Positions 1-7,210 of a DNA stretch of 19,065 nucleotides are shown one piece after another. This DNA is from JBAZOB01 sp041648895 (lineage in GTDB: Bacteria; Patescibacteriota; JAHJAL01): the NCBI GenBank assembly GCA_041648895.1, contig JBAZOB010000024.1, forward strand, positions 1 through 19,065. The letters are read 5' to 3'. The translations under genes were made by a program, and so were the position numbers. Position 1 is the first letter of the stretch, and each line of letters starts with the position of its first letter. Under the pieces are notes generated by a model, which saw only the letters and a program-made list of their open reading frames with translations, was not told the origin of the DNA and made no database searches.

Positions 1-1
1 A

Positions 2-196
2 TCAACGACCGAAATTCACCGGACGGAGGATTCTAAAGGCAAACAAAAGTTGAAGAAAGATGCACAAAGGGGCGGGAGGATTGCCGGTATTGCCAAAGAA
101 CAGTTAGAAAAAGAAATTGGACGTCCGGTAGTGTCAAAAAAGAATTTTTTATCGCGGCAGTCGCGGAAGAAGAGGTTGATTGAAAATAGCGAGTAA
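2..196 (+). CDS. C-terminal fragment of a Bro-N / DinD-like protein (partial)
   Basis: The frame is open from the window edge to TAA at 194-196 and gives 64 residues; the start lies outside the window. The stretch GGRIAGIAKEQLEKEIGRPV followed by VSKKNFL resembles the C-terminal part of prophage antirepressor (Bro-N) and DNA-damage-inducible protein D-like proteins, which often carry a GG-x-IAG-x-A-(K/R)-x3-E motif and then a V(V/T)-S/T-KKNFL motif. The last residues are rich in Lys and Arg. That family is thought to be DNA-associated and common in mobile or accessory DNA, but its function in Patescibacteria is not established. The family call is recollection of motif shape only. The next gene, an AAA ATPase, has its own promoter, so the two need not form an operon. 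Confidence 0.5.
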   Translation, partial: STTEIHRTEDSKGKQKLKKDAQRGGRIAGIAKEQLEKEIGRPVVSKKNFLSRQSRKKRLIENSE

Positions 197-230
197 CTCA
201 GAAATTACCCTTCGTTTTTATAGTTTAGGC

Positions 231-259
231 TTGATTTTATGTTACTATATATGTATAAT
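231..259 (+). promoter_or_regulatory. Sigma70-type promoter of the AAA ATPase gene
   Basis: The sequence shows TTGATT (231-236), a 17-nt spacer and TATAAT (254-259). Spacing is ideal and the -10 is perfect. The predicted transcription start near 266 lies inside a palindrome and leaves a leader of about 40 nt before the ATG at 306. Confidence 0.6.
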
Positions 260-286
260 AATATAGTAGAGTTATTTACTATATTA
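259..286. promoter_or_regulatory. Palindrome over the predicted transcription start (operator-like)
   Basis: TAATATAGTA (259-268) and TACTATATTA (277-286) are perfect 10-nt inverted arms around an 8-nt centre. A further direct copy of TACTATAT lies at 243-250. The palindrome begins at the last base of the -10 and covers the expected +1, a usual repressor position. It could equally form a hairpin at the 5' end of the mRNA. AT-rich DNA makes chance palindromes likelier. Confidence 0.4.
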
Positions 287-305
287 ATATAATTATATAA
301 AAGCT

Positions 306-1739
306 ATGGATGATGTATTAAGATATGTGCAAAATCAGCTAACACAAGCTCCTTTTCGTCTTAAACCATATACCCAGGATGAGCAAGGAATTAAGTATTT
401 GCAAAGGCAAATATATGTAAAATTACAGAAATATTTTGATGATTTCTGTTTAGGCATGGGGGAGCAGGGGAGATGGATAATAATGCCTGGATTGAGAGGT
501 GTGGGTAAAACGACTGTGTTGGCTCAACTCTACACGAATAAATATGTTGAAATCGGTCAAAGAAGAATCCTTTATGTGTCGCTTAATGAAGTAACAGATT
601 TGTTGGGCTCGTCACTGGAGGAGGTGCTAATATCGTATGAGAGAATATTAGGCACTAGTTTTGAGAAGCTGGAGTCTCCAGTTTTTATTTTTATCGATGA
701 GGCGCAGTATGATTCAAAATGGGCTGCTTCGTTGATGTCTTTGTATGAAAGATCAAAAAAAGTTTTTATTATCTGTAGTGGCTCTTCGGCTTTAGAATTG
801 CAGACAAATCCGGATGTGGTGCGTCGTTCCGAAATTGAGAAAATGTATCCAGCTAGTTTTTGCGAATTTTTAATGATCAAGGATAGAAAGTTGCCGACAA
901 AAGGATTGAAAAAAAATATTAAGGATGCATTGTTTAATGCAGGCTCCGCAAAGGACGCATATGAAAAATTGTTATCATATCAACAATGGGTGATAAATAC
1001 ATGGTCCTTAATAGATCGGAATTATATAGATAATTATTTAAGAGTTGGTACTTTGCCTTTTGCGATAAATATGTCGGATGAGGCTAGAGTATATAAAAAA
1101 ATCGCATTGTTGCTGGATAAAGTTGTAAACAGAGATGTAATGAGTCTAGGAAAATTTGACATAAAAACATTGAGTGATATTAAAAGAACAGTGTATTTGT
1201 TAGCAGAAGCTGAAGTAAAGAGCATACAGGATTTAGCGAGAATATTAGGGTCAAATGTGAATACGGTTTCAAATATTTTGGAGGTTTTGGAAAAGACGGA
1301 ATTGTTGATAAGGGTCATGCCTTATGGTTCGAATTCAAAGAAAGTAAGAAAGTCTTCTAAATACTTATTTATGTCACCGGCGATAAGATCATCTCTGATG
1401 TCAGTTGCCGGTAATGATCAGATTTTTCAAACTCAGAAGGGGATGCTGATGGAGGATGTTGTTGCTCTTACGTTATACAGAGAATTTGTAAATGGGGGTA
1501 ATGGGTCGCTAAATTATGATAGTCGCAAGAAAAGTGCCGATTTTATTTTGACTAATTTTAGGCAAAATATCATACCGATAGAAATAGGATTGGGGATGAA
1601 AGAAGCTGGTCAGGTGAGAAACAGTATGAAAAAAATAAGTGCATCGAAATATGGTGTGGTGATTTGTAATAGTGAATTACAATTACTGGAAGAAGATAAT
1701 ATTGTAAGAGTTCCTTTGGATTACTTTTTACTTATTTAA
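306..1739 (+). CDS. AAA family ATPase, AAA_14/DUF4143-like
   Basis: 477 aa, soluble. The Walker A motif GLRGVGKTT is at residues 62-70, Walker B FIFIDEA at 127-133, and a sensor-like strand IICSGSSAL at 155-163. SEIEKMYPASFCEF (175-188) matches the arginine-rich and 'SFxEF' segment typical of this family. Residues about 286-340 read as a winged-helix module. The C-terminal third has a restriction-nuclease-like layout (ADFIL at 411-415, IPIEIG at 423-428), but the lysine of a PD-(D/E)xK site is replaced, giving EIG instead of ExK. Such ATPases are frequent accessory genes of unknown function in bacteria and archaea. The ATG at 306 has no Shine-Dalgarno sequence. Heavy use of ATA and AGA codons and low GC contrast with aspS next door and suggest foreign origin. 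ATPase assignment is firm; the biological role is unknown. Confidence 0.8.
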   Translation: MDDVLRYVQNQLTQAPFRLKPYTQDEQGIKYLQRQIYVKLQKYFDDFCLGMGEQGRWIIMPGLRGVGKTTVLAQLYTNKYVEIGQRRILYVSLNEVTDLLGSSLEEVLISYERILGTSFEKLESPVFIFIDEAQYDSKWAASLMSLYERSKKVFIICSGSSALELQTNPDVVRRSEIEKMYPASFCEFLMIKDRKLPTKGLKKNIKDALFNAGSAKDAYEKLLSYQQWVINTWSLIDRNYIDNYLRVGTLPFAINMSDEARVYKKIALLLDKVVNRDVMSLGKFDIKTLSDIKRTVYLLAEAEVKSIQDLARILGSNVNTVSNILEVLEKTELLIRVMPYGSNSKKVRKSSKYLFMSPAIRSSLMSVAGNDQIFQTQKGMLMEDVVALTLYREFVNGGNGSLNYDSRKKSADFILTNFRQNIIPIEIGLGMKEAGQVRNSMKKISASKYGVVICNSELQLLEEDNIVRVPLDYFLLI

Positions 1740-1897
1740 CATGTTTAAGCATAAGAAAATTTAATAATAATTAAAAAATAATTAATCTCGGATTTTGAAC
1801 CGTCGACAATTTGTAGACAGTTGAAATTGCCGGCGGAAGACGGCAAAAGTCCAAAAAATATTTAAAATAATTTTTGAAGTTCAGATTAGGCCAAACT

Positions 1898-1925
1898 AAA
1901 AACTCCCAAATCTATCCCTTTGGGG
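1898..1925 (-). terminator. Rho-independent terminator of aspS
   Basis: Read on the minus strand, 23 nt after the aspS stop, the stem CCCAAA / TTTGGG (1919-1924 with 1905-1910) has an 8-nt loop and is followed by AG and a run of five T (1898-1902). Confidence 0.65.
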
Positions 1926-1947
1926 AAAATAGTGAGTGATAGGGATA

Positions 1948-3714
1948 TTAACTTTCTTTCTTCTCTACCCGAATCCCCAATTCCGCGAGCTGGGCCGGAT
2001 CCACTTCACCCGGCGCGCCCATCATTAGATCCTGGGCTTGGCTATTTTTGGGGAAGGGGACCACTTCGCGAATGTTATCGATGCCTAGTAGAACCATCAT
2101 CAAGCGCTCAATCCCCGGGGCAAAACCGCAGGTGGGCGGAGCGCCGAATTTGAATGAATTAATCATCGCCCCAAATTTTTGGTCCACTTCTTTTTTGTCA
2201 TGCCCGACAATCGAGAAAGCTTTGTACATAATTTCTTTGTCATAGTTACGCACCGCTCCGCTGGAAAGCTCATAGCCATTGGCAATAATATCGTATTGAT
2301 CCGCTTTGACGTCCAATGGATCTTTTTCTTGCAATGCCTGCAAACCACCGATCGGCATCGAGAACGGATTGTGACAAAATTTAATCTCACCCGTCTCCTC
2401 ATCTTTTTCATACATCGGAAAATCCACAATCCACGCCCAAGCAATCAGATTTTCATCAATCAAATCCAGTTTAGCCGCCACATATTGTCTTACCCTTCCC
2501 AATGATTCCACCGCCACTTTCCATTTATCCGCCACAAAAAGCAGCACACAATTATCTTTCAACGCTAGCAATTTAATCAATCCCTCCTTATCAGTTTCAT
2601 TGAAAAATTTACTTACCCCCTGATCCAAAACCCCATCCACATATTTCATCCACGCCAAACCCTTGGCCCCCAGTTTTTTTGCCTGTCCCGCCAATTCTTC
2701 ATCAATCTCCTTACGGGAAAATTTGTCTCCACCGGGAACTACTATCACCTTAATAGTTTCAGCCGTTTTAAATACATTAAAATCAGTGCCATTACCCCAC
2801 TCAGTTACATCAGATAGTTCCAATTCATATCTCAAATCCGGTCGGTCCGAGCCATATTTGTTCATTGCATCAAGATAGGGAATCCGCACAAATGGTTTAC
2901 TCATTGCTTTTTTCCCCGCCAAATCTTCCGTCAATTCAAAAAACAACGGCTCCATTTCCGCCTGAAATTCCTGGCTGGAGAGAAAGCTCGATTCGACATC
3001 CAATTGATAAAATTCACCCGGCACCCGATCGGCCCTGGGATCTTCATCCCGCATGCAGGGTGCGATCTGAAAATATTTATCAAATCCGGCCACCATCAGA
3101 AGTTGCTTGTACTGCTGCGGTGCCTGGGGTAGGGCATAGAATTTCCCCGGATGCAGCCGACTCGGCACCAAAAAATCTCTGGCGCCTTCCGGCGAAGACG
3201 AGGTCAAAATCGGCGTATCAATATGGATATAGCCTTTATCATGCATGTACTGACGAATATGCGTCACCATTTGATCACGGAACATAATATTCTTCTGCAT
3301 CGGCTCCCGCCGCAAATCCAAAAATCGATAAGTCAGCCGCAAATCCTCCTTCACCCCCTCTTTACTAGTCTCAAATATCTCAAACGGCAAGGGCTCGGCT
3401 TTACTCAAAATCTCCATCTTGTCCGCGCAAAGTTCAATCTCGCCCGTCGCCAATTCTTTATTGACCATCTTTTCCGGCCGGACCACCACTTTCCCCGTCA
3501 CTTTGACCACATATTCATAATGCAAACCCTCCGCCACCTCGTGTGCCTCCTTATTTTCCGGATCAACCGTTACCTGAGTAATCCCATAGCGATCCCGCAG
3601 ATCAATAAAAATCAACCCGCCCAGATCACGCGATTTATGCACCCAACCGGATAGAGTTACTTCTTCGTTAGCATTAGTTTTATTTAATTCCCCGCAAGTG
3701 TGTGTGCGATACAT
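1948..3714 (-). CDS. aspS: Aspartyl-tRNA synthetase
   Basis: 588 aa, the usual length of bacterial AspRS. It charges tRNA with aspartate in the cytoplasm. Order of domains: N-terminal OB-fold anticodon-binding domain (about 1-110, with LSGWVHKSRDLGGLIFIDLR), class II catalytic core beginning near 135, flipping loop TSSSPEGARDFLVPSR (171-186), motif 2 CMRDEDPRADR (220-230), the bacterial GAD insertion (about 300-420), and motif 3 FAPGIERLMM (531-540) with its conserved Arg537. The motif-2 segment DEDPRADRVPGEFYQLDVE differs from the common DEDLRADRQPEFTQID form by a Pro and a one-residue insertion; similar variants would be expected in divergent lineages. AGGAA lies 7 nt before the ATG, one of the clearer ribosome-binding sites here. 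It follows a membrane-protein gene by 27 nt on the same strand, probably in one transcript, and ends at a terminator. Whether it also charges tRNA-Asn cannot be told. Confidence 0.97.
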   Translation of the reverse strand: MYRTHTCGELNKTNANEEVTLSGWVHKSRDLGGLIFIDLRDRYGITQVTVDPENKEAHEVAEGLHYEYVVKVTGKVVVRPEKMVNKELATGEIELCADKMEILSKAEPLPFEIFETSKEGVKEDLRLTYRFLDLRREPMQKNIMFRDQMVTHIRQYMHDKGYIHIDTPILTSSSPEGARDFLVPSRLHPGKFYALPQAPQQYKQLLMVAGFDKYFQIAPCMRDEDPRADRVPGEFYQLDVESSFLSSQEFQAEMEPLFFELTEDLAGKKAMSKPFVRIPYLDAMNKYGSDRPDLRYELELSDVTEWGNGTDFNVFKTAETIKVIVVPGGDKFSRKEIDEELAGQAKKLGAKGLAWMKYVDGVLDQGVSKFFNETDKEGLIKLLALKDNCVLLFVADKWKVAVESLGRVRQYVAAKLDLIDENLIAWAWIVDFPMYEKDEETGEIKFCHNPFSMPIGGLQALQEKDPLDVKADQYDIIANGYELSSGAVRNYDKEIMYKAFSIVGHDKKEVDQKFGAMINSFKFGAPPTCGFAPGIERLMMVLLGIDNIREVVPFPKNSQAQDLMMGAPGEVDPAQLAELGIRVEKKES

Positions 3715-3741
3715 AAATAATTCCTAATTATTTACTAATAA

Positions 3742-4665
3742 TTATTCAAAATCGACATCGATATTCACCACATCCTCCCGACTACCGTCTTTGGCCGAAG
3801 TGGTGTAAACCGTCAGGGTGCCGCTGTTGTCGCTGGTGACAAAAGATAGATTGATCTCAAAATCGCCAAATTGACCAATATCAGCCGCCCGAGCGGTGGT
3901 AAAACCATCGGCCAACACCTGGCCGCTATCATCTATTAATTCAAAACTAACCACATTCTCAAACACCCGCGCTTTACCGGTAACAATAGCCGGGGAGGTA
4001 ATTTTGGCGCCCGATATTGGCAGGTCAACCACAATATTACCCGCCGCGGAACTGGTCGTCATCTGGGCATCGGTTTTGGTCTTATCGGTCAGTTGCAAAC
4101 CATATAATACGTCTTGGTACATGGCTTTTTTATCAAAATTCAATAATTCCACGATCAGGACCGAGTCATTGGGAAGCGCGAAAAAAGTCTGTTCCTCATT
4201 TGTTCCCGGCGGCAACATGCCGACGGTTTCCTCGTTTATCTCTCCACTCAAGCGGGTACCATACTGCCCATCCACCAAAACTGATTCTTCGCTGACATTG
4301 TCATGAGTGGCGTAAAAATCATCCACCGCCGTGGCCATACTGATTGACGTATTGGTCCAAAGATAGACGTCGCCGCGGTCCACTTGATTATCAAACGGAG
4401 TATTTTCTTTGAAAGAGATTGAATCATTATCATTTTCCCTTTTTTCCCAGACCGATGGATAATTAACTGTCCAGCTACCATCGTCGGTCGTAAAAGTATC
4501 TTTGATTGTTCCGTTTGGTTTGTTTGTCTGGTCCGAAACTGTTGTTTCTTGGTTATTCACCTTTTTACCAAAATAATTAATCACCACCCCCGTCCCCACC
4601 ACTCCCAGCAAAATAATAAATATCGCCACGAACATTATTAACCAAGTTGATGTATTTTTAGCCAT
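3742..4665 (-). CDS. Membrane-anchored protein with C-terminal Gmad2-like Ig domain
   Basis: 307 aa. One N-terminal membrane segment (about residues 7-31, LIMFVAIFIILLGVVGTGVV) with no cleavage site suggests a signal anchor and an outside body. Residues about 60-200 start with a WTVNYPSVWE strand that resembles PsbP-like or DcrB-like sheet domains. Residues about 212-306 (VDLPISGAKITSPAIVTGKA, then a DGSREDVVNIDV ending) match the shape of Gmad2, the immunoglobulin-like domain first named from spore-germination proteins and common on Patescibacterial surface proteins. The function is unknown; a cell-surface role is inferred from topology. No Shine-Dalgarno sequence precedes the ATG at 4665. 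It lies 27 nt upstream of aspS on the same strand. The protein at 8199-8822 has a similar anchor-plus-sheet design. Confidence 0.75.
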   Translation of the reverse strand: MAKNTSTWLIMFVAIFIILLGVVGTGVVINYFGKKVNNQETTVSDQTNKPNGTIKDTFTTDDGSWTVNYPSVWEKRENDNDSISFKENTPFDNQVDRGDVYLWTNTSISMATAVDDFYATHDNVSEESVLVDGQYGTRLSGEINEETVGMLPPGTNEEQTFFALPNDSVLIVELLNFDKKAMYQDVLYGLQLTDKTKTDAQMTTSSAAGNIVVDLPISGAKITSPAIVTGKARVFENVVSFELIDDSGQVLADGFTTARAADIGQFGDFEINLSFVTSDNSGTLTVYTTSAKDGSREDVVNIDVDFE

Positions 4666-4713
4666 AATTTTATTATTATTATTACTATTATCAATTGTAG
4701 CCGATTATTATTA

Positions 4714-4805
4714 AAATTAGAAATTAGGAATTACGAAAAGTAAATAAAATATTACTACGTTTTTTTATCATTAATTTCTAATACCTAATTTATAATTCCT
4801 AATTA
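4714..4805. repeat. Inverted heptamer array, (A/G)AATTA(G/C) type
   Basis: Three 7-nt units AAATTAG, AAATTAG, GAATTAC run at 4714-4734. Five units in the opposite sense (TTAATTT, CTAATAC, CTAATTT, ATAATTC, CTAATTA) run at 4771-4805. The 36 nt between them hold a T-rich stretch. The halves can pair into a hairpin. This fills most of the 315-nt gap between the divergent Gmad2 gene and rpsF; the rest of the gap holds the rpsF promoter and leader. Confidence 0.6.
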
Positions 4806-4872
4806 TTTAATCTTTTTTTCATAAAAAATTTAAATTCTCTTCACCATCGTTGCGATAAAATAAAACCGACGC

Positions 4873-4901
4873 TTGCAATTTAATACTCCATTATCTACAA
4901 T
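4873..4901 (+). promoter_or_regulatory. Sigma70-type promoter of the rpsF operon
   Basis: TTGCAA (4873-4878), 17-nt spacer, TACAAT (4896-4901). The predicted start near 4908 gives a leader of about 72 nt that contains the hairpin described next. Confidence 0.65.
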
Positions 4902-4924
4902 ATAACCACTATTTAATTTATTTA

Positions 4925-4973
4925 TCCTCCTTTGACGCCAACTGTCAAAGGCCTAACCCACAGGATGAAGGAG
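4925..4973 (+). promoter_or_regulatory. Structured rpsF leader with strong Shine-Dalgarno sequence
   Basis: CCTTTGAC (4929-4936) and GTCAAAGG (4944-4951) form a perfect 8-bp stem with a 7-nt loop. The Shine-Dalgarno AAGGAG is at 4968-4973. CTCCTT (4927-4932), which overlaps the left arm, is its exact complement, so the stem and a structure hiding the ribosome-binding site are mutually exclusive. In other bacteria S6:S18 represses its own operon through the rpsF leader; whether this leader binds them is inference, and the known CCG-bulge motif was not found here. Confidence 0.4.
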
Positions 4974-4980
4974 TATTGTG

Positions 4981-5613
4981 ATGTACAAATATGAGATTGC
5001 CAATATCATTGAATGTGAAGGCAAAACCGACAGTGAAATTCAAAATGTTATTGGCAGTATCCGCGAATTGATTTCCACCCACAAAGGTCGGATCGTCAAA
5101 GAAGAAGTTTGGGGCAAGCGCGATTTGGCTTATCCCATCCAGAAGCAAAACTATGGTTATTACATGTTTACCACCGTCATGCTCAACGCGAGTGTCCTCT
5201 CTGACCTCAACCAAAAAATTAAATTAACCCCGGGCATTTTACGTTTTCTGATTATTAATCTTGACGGGCAACCAGGCTACAAACAACAACAAGTCGAAGA
5301 CCACAAAGGCCAGGAAGAAGAAAAATCATCTTCCACCAAATCTACCGAAGAGTTAATCAAAAAATCCATGCCCGATCAGGTTTCATCGGCGGAAGTTACC
5401 ACAGAGCCTACCCTAGAACCAACTTCCAGCCCAGAAGTACCAGTTAAAAAAACGCCCCCAGAAAAACCAGCTCCCACCGCTAAACCCAAGATAAAGACCG
5501 TCTCTAAAGATGAAAAAGAAGAACCAGCAGCTACTCCCGCGGCCGACAAAAAAGCCGACCAGAAAAAAGAGGATTCCAAAGACCTCGATCAATTATTAGA
5601 AGAAATTTTATAA
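4981..5613 (+). CDS. rpsF: 30S ribosomal protein S6 with long C-terminal extension
   Basis: 210 aa from the ATG at 4981. An in-frame GTG at 4978 is possible, but ATG lies 7 nt after the AAGGAG against 4 nt for GTG, and it gives the canonical MYKYEIANII start. Residues 1 to about 95 are the S6 fold, with KEEVWGKRDLAYPIQKQNYG and the end strand RFLIINLDG. S6 pairs with S18 on the 30S platform. After residue 95 comes about 115 residues rich in Glu, Lys, Pro, Ser and Thr, expected to be disordered, closing in a short likely helix LDQLLEEIL. Usual S6 proteins are about 95-135 aa, so this tail doubles the protein. It is first in an rpsF-ssb-rpsR cluster, 24 nt ahead of ssb. Confidence 0.95.
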   Translation: MYKYEIANIIECEGKTDSEIQNVIGSIRELISTHKGRIVKEEVWGKRDLAYPIQKQNYGYYMFTTVMLNASVLSDLNQKIKLTPGILRFLIINLDGQPGYKQQQVEDHKGQEEEKSSSTKSTEELIKKSMPDQVSSAEVTTEPTLEPTSSPEVPVKKTPPEKPAPTAKPKIKTVSKDEKEEPAATPAADKKADQKKEDSKDLDQLLEEIL

Positions 5614-5637
5614 GCATATTTATTACGGAGAGATATC

Positions 5638-6243
5638 ATGTTAGGAGTAAATAAAGTCTTCGTCATGGGACATATCACGCGTGATCCGGAATTAAAATAT
5701 ACCCCCAATGGCCAAGCGGTCGCCTCTTTTGGTATCGCCACCAATCGTCGCTGGAGCACGCCGGAAGGTGAAAAAAGAGAAGAAGTCGAATTTCACAACA
5801 TTGTCGCCTGGGGACGTTCCGGTGAAGTTATTCATCAATACCTTAAAAAAGGCTCGCCAATTTTTGTAGAAGGTCGGCTGAAGACCCAAAATTGGGAAGG
5901 GAGCGACGGCGTCAAAAGAAGTCGCACGGAAGTAATTGTGGAATCATTCCAATTTATTGGTACCGGCAACCAAGGCGGGGGCGGCGCTAGCCAATCTTAT
6001 AATCAAAATCAAAACTCCGGTTTCAATAACGACCAATCAACCGCCAATCCGGCCGGCAACATGTCGTCTCCCACTCAAAACGCTCAATTCAACAATCCTC
6101 CCGTTAGTCCCGATAACAACAATCCCCCTCCCAGTTCCCAGGCCAATCCCCCCGCCGCCAATCCTTTTGATAATGACAAACAAGAAAATAAGCCAGATAT
6201 TGGTAATCCCGAAGACATTAGTATCGATGACATTCCTTTTTAA
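5638..6243 (+). CDS. ssb: Single-stranded DNA-binding protein
   Basis: 201 aa. The OB fold spans about residues 1-108, starting MLGVNKVFVMGHITRDPELK and carrying FHNIVAWGR and SPIFVEGRLKTQNW, all typical of bacterial SSB. It binds single-stranded DNA during replication, repair and recombination. A linker rich in Asn, Gln, Pro and Ser (about 109-190) leads to the acidic C-terminal tip SIDDIPF, the conserved docking peptide for partner proteins. GGAGAG precedes the ATG by 6 nt. It sits between rpsF and rpsR, as in many bacteria. Nothing is missing. Confidence 0.97.
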   Translation: MLGVNKVFVMGHITRDPELKYTPNGQAVASFGIATNRRWSTPEGEKREEVEFHNIVAWGRSGEVIHQYLKKGSPIFVEGRLKTQNWEGSDGVKRSRTEVIVESFQFIGTGNQGGGGASQSYNQNQNSGFNNDQSTANPAGNMSSPTQNAQFNNPPVSPDNNNPPPSSQANPPAANPFDNDKQENKPDIGNPEDISIDDIPF

Positions 6244-6245
6244 AC

Positions 6246-6301
6246 AAGGATCAAGTATCAAGGATCAAGTATCAAGTATCAAGGATCAAGTATCAAGTAT
6301 C
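6246..6301. repeat. Tandem heptamer array, eight AAG(G/T)ATC units
   Basis: Eight uninterrupted 7-nt units (AAGGATC or AAGTATC in the order G T G T T G T T at position 4) fill 6246-6301, directly after the ssb stop and before rpsR. The same unit recurs at 15334-15438. Confidence 0.9.
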
Positions 6302-6336
6302 AAATAAGACATTTATTTATTAATTATTCAATTACG

Positions 6337-6570
6337 ATGTCACAAAATAATAATCCACCCACTCCCGCCAAAAAAGTCTGCTATTTTTCCACCAACAATA
6401 TCCACTATATCGACTACAAAGACTTTGAAACTCTGAAAAAATTCACCTCATATTACGGTAAAATTGAACCGGCCACCAAAACTTCCATCAAACGTAAATT
6501 TCAGCAACGCTTATCTACCGCCATCAAACGTGCCCGTTACTTAGCTTTGTTGCCCTATTATGTGCAGTAG
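6337..6570 (+). CDS. rpsR: 30S ribosomal protein S18
   Basis: 77 aa. The core IDYKDFETLKKFTSYYGKI and the ending AIKRARYLALLPYY are diagnostic of bacterial S18, which binds S6 on the 30S platform. Zinc-binding S18 proteins carry four Cys; this one keeps only one (VCYFS, residue 15), so it is a zinc-independent form. No Shine-Dalgarno sequence is seen before the ATG; the 93-nt spacer from ssb is mostly heptamer repeat. It is probably cotranscribed with rpsF and ssb. Confidence 0.95.
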   Translation: MSQNNNPPTPAKKVCYFSTNNIHYIDYKDFETLKKFTSYYGKIEPATKTSIKRKFQQRLSTAIKRARYLALLPYYVQ

Positions 6571-6576
6571 AGTTTT

Positions 6577-6597
6577 GAAATTGGAAATTGAAAATTC
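6577..6597. repeat. Short heptamer array (three units)
   Basis: GAAATTG, GAAATTG and AAAATTC follow one another between rpsR and efp. It is short, so alone it would be weak evidence; it is listed because the 7-nt period is shared with longer arrays in this window. Confidence 0.4.
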
Positions 6598-6615
6598 ATC
6601 AACTACCAATTATCT

Positions 6616-6621
6616 TATAAT
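6616..6621 (+). promoter_or_regulatory. Possible -10 box before efp
   Basis: A perfect TATAAT lies 26 nt before the efp ATG. No convincing -35 is found at 16-18 nt; TTGAAA is 22 nt upstream. The implied leader would be about 20 nt with no Shine-Dalgarno sequence. Confidence 0.3.
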
Positions 6622-6647
6622 ATATAAACAAACATTAACCCACTCAT

Positions 6648-7205
6648 ATGTACGGCATTACCGATCTCAAAAATGGTACCAAATTTTTGCTCAATGGTGA
6701 ACCACATGAAGTTTTGTCGTATCAACATTCCAAGCAAGCTCGCGGGGGTGGGATCATGCGGACTAAACTCAAAAACATGATCACCGGCGCCATTATCGAT
6801 AAAACTTTCAAAGGCAGTGACAAATTTGACCCCGCCGAAGTCAGCCGCGCCAAAGCCCAGTATCTATACCTAGACGGTCAGAACTATGTTTTTATGGATA
6901 ATAGCACCTATGAACAATTCCCTATTGACCAAAATATAATCAGTGACCGGGCCAACTATATCAAAGAAGGCATGGAAATCGATTTGGTCATGTTTGATAA
7001 TAAACCAATTGGCATCGAACTCCCGATTAAAATTACCTACCAAATTACCGAAACCGAACCTGGCATCAAGGGTGATACTGCTCAAGGCGGCACCAAGCAA
7101 GCCACCATTGAAACCGGCGCCAAAGTGCAAGTGCCGTTATTCATCAACCAGGGCGACAATATTGTTGTCGACACCCGCGATGGCCGCTATGTGGAACGAG
7201 CGTAA
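6648..7205 (+). CDS. efp: Translation elongation factor P
   Basis: 185 aa, normal for EF-P. It enters the ribosomal E site and helps peptide-bond formation at consecutive prolines. The N-terminal KOW-like domain has LKNGTKFLLNGEPHEVLSYQ, then the tip loop SKQARGGGIMRTKLKNMITG; two OB domains follow, ending in the signature GDNIVVDTRDGRYVER. The tip residue equivalent to Lys34 of E. coli appears to be Arg32 here. Arg at this place is rhamnosylated by EarP in some Proteobacteria, but no earP, epmA or ymfI-like gene is in view, so the modification state is unknown. The start is ATG at 6648 without a Shine-Dalgarno sequence. It converges on a pilin gene, leaving only 5 nt between the two. Confidence 0.96.
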   Translation: MYGITDLKNGTKFLLNGEPHEVLSYQHSKQARGGGIMRTKLKNMITGAIIDKTFKGSDKFDPAEVSRAKAQYLYLDGQNYVFMDNSTYEQFPIDQNIISDRANYIKEGMEIDLVMFDNKPIGIELPIKITYQITETEPGIKGDTAQGGTKQATIETGAKVQVPLFINQGDNIVVDTRDGRYVERA

Positions 7206-7210
7206 TTTTT

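Noticed and set aside
2865..3654. Plus-strand reading frames inside aspS
   Set aside because: They lie opposite a complete, conserved AspRS and show low-complexity composition without motifs.
4978..4980. GTG start for rpsF one codon upstream
   Set aside because: It is only 4 nt from the AAGGAG; ATG 4981 has better spacing and gives the usual S6 start.
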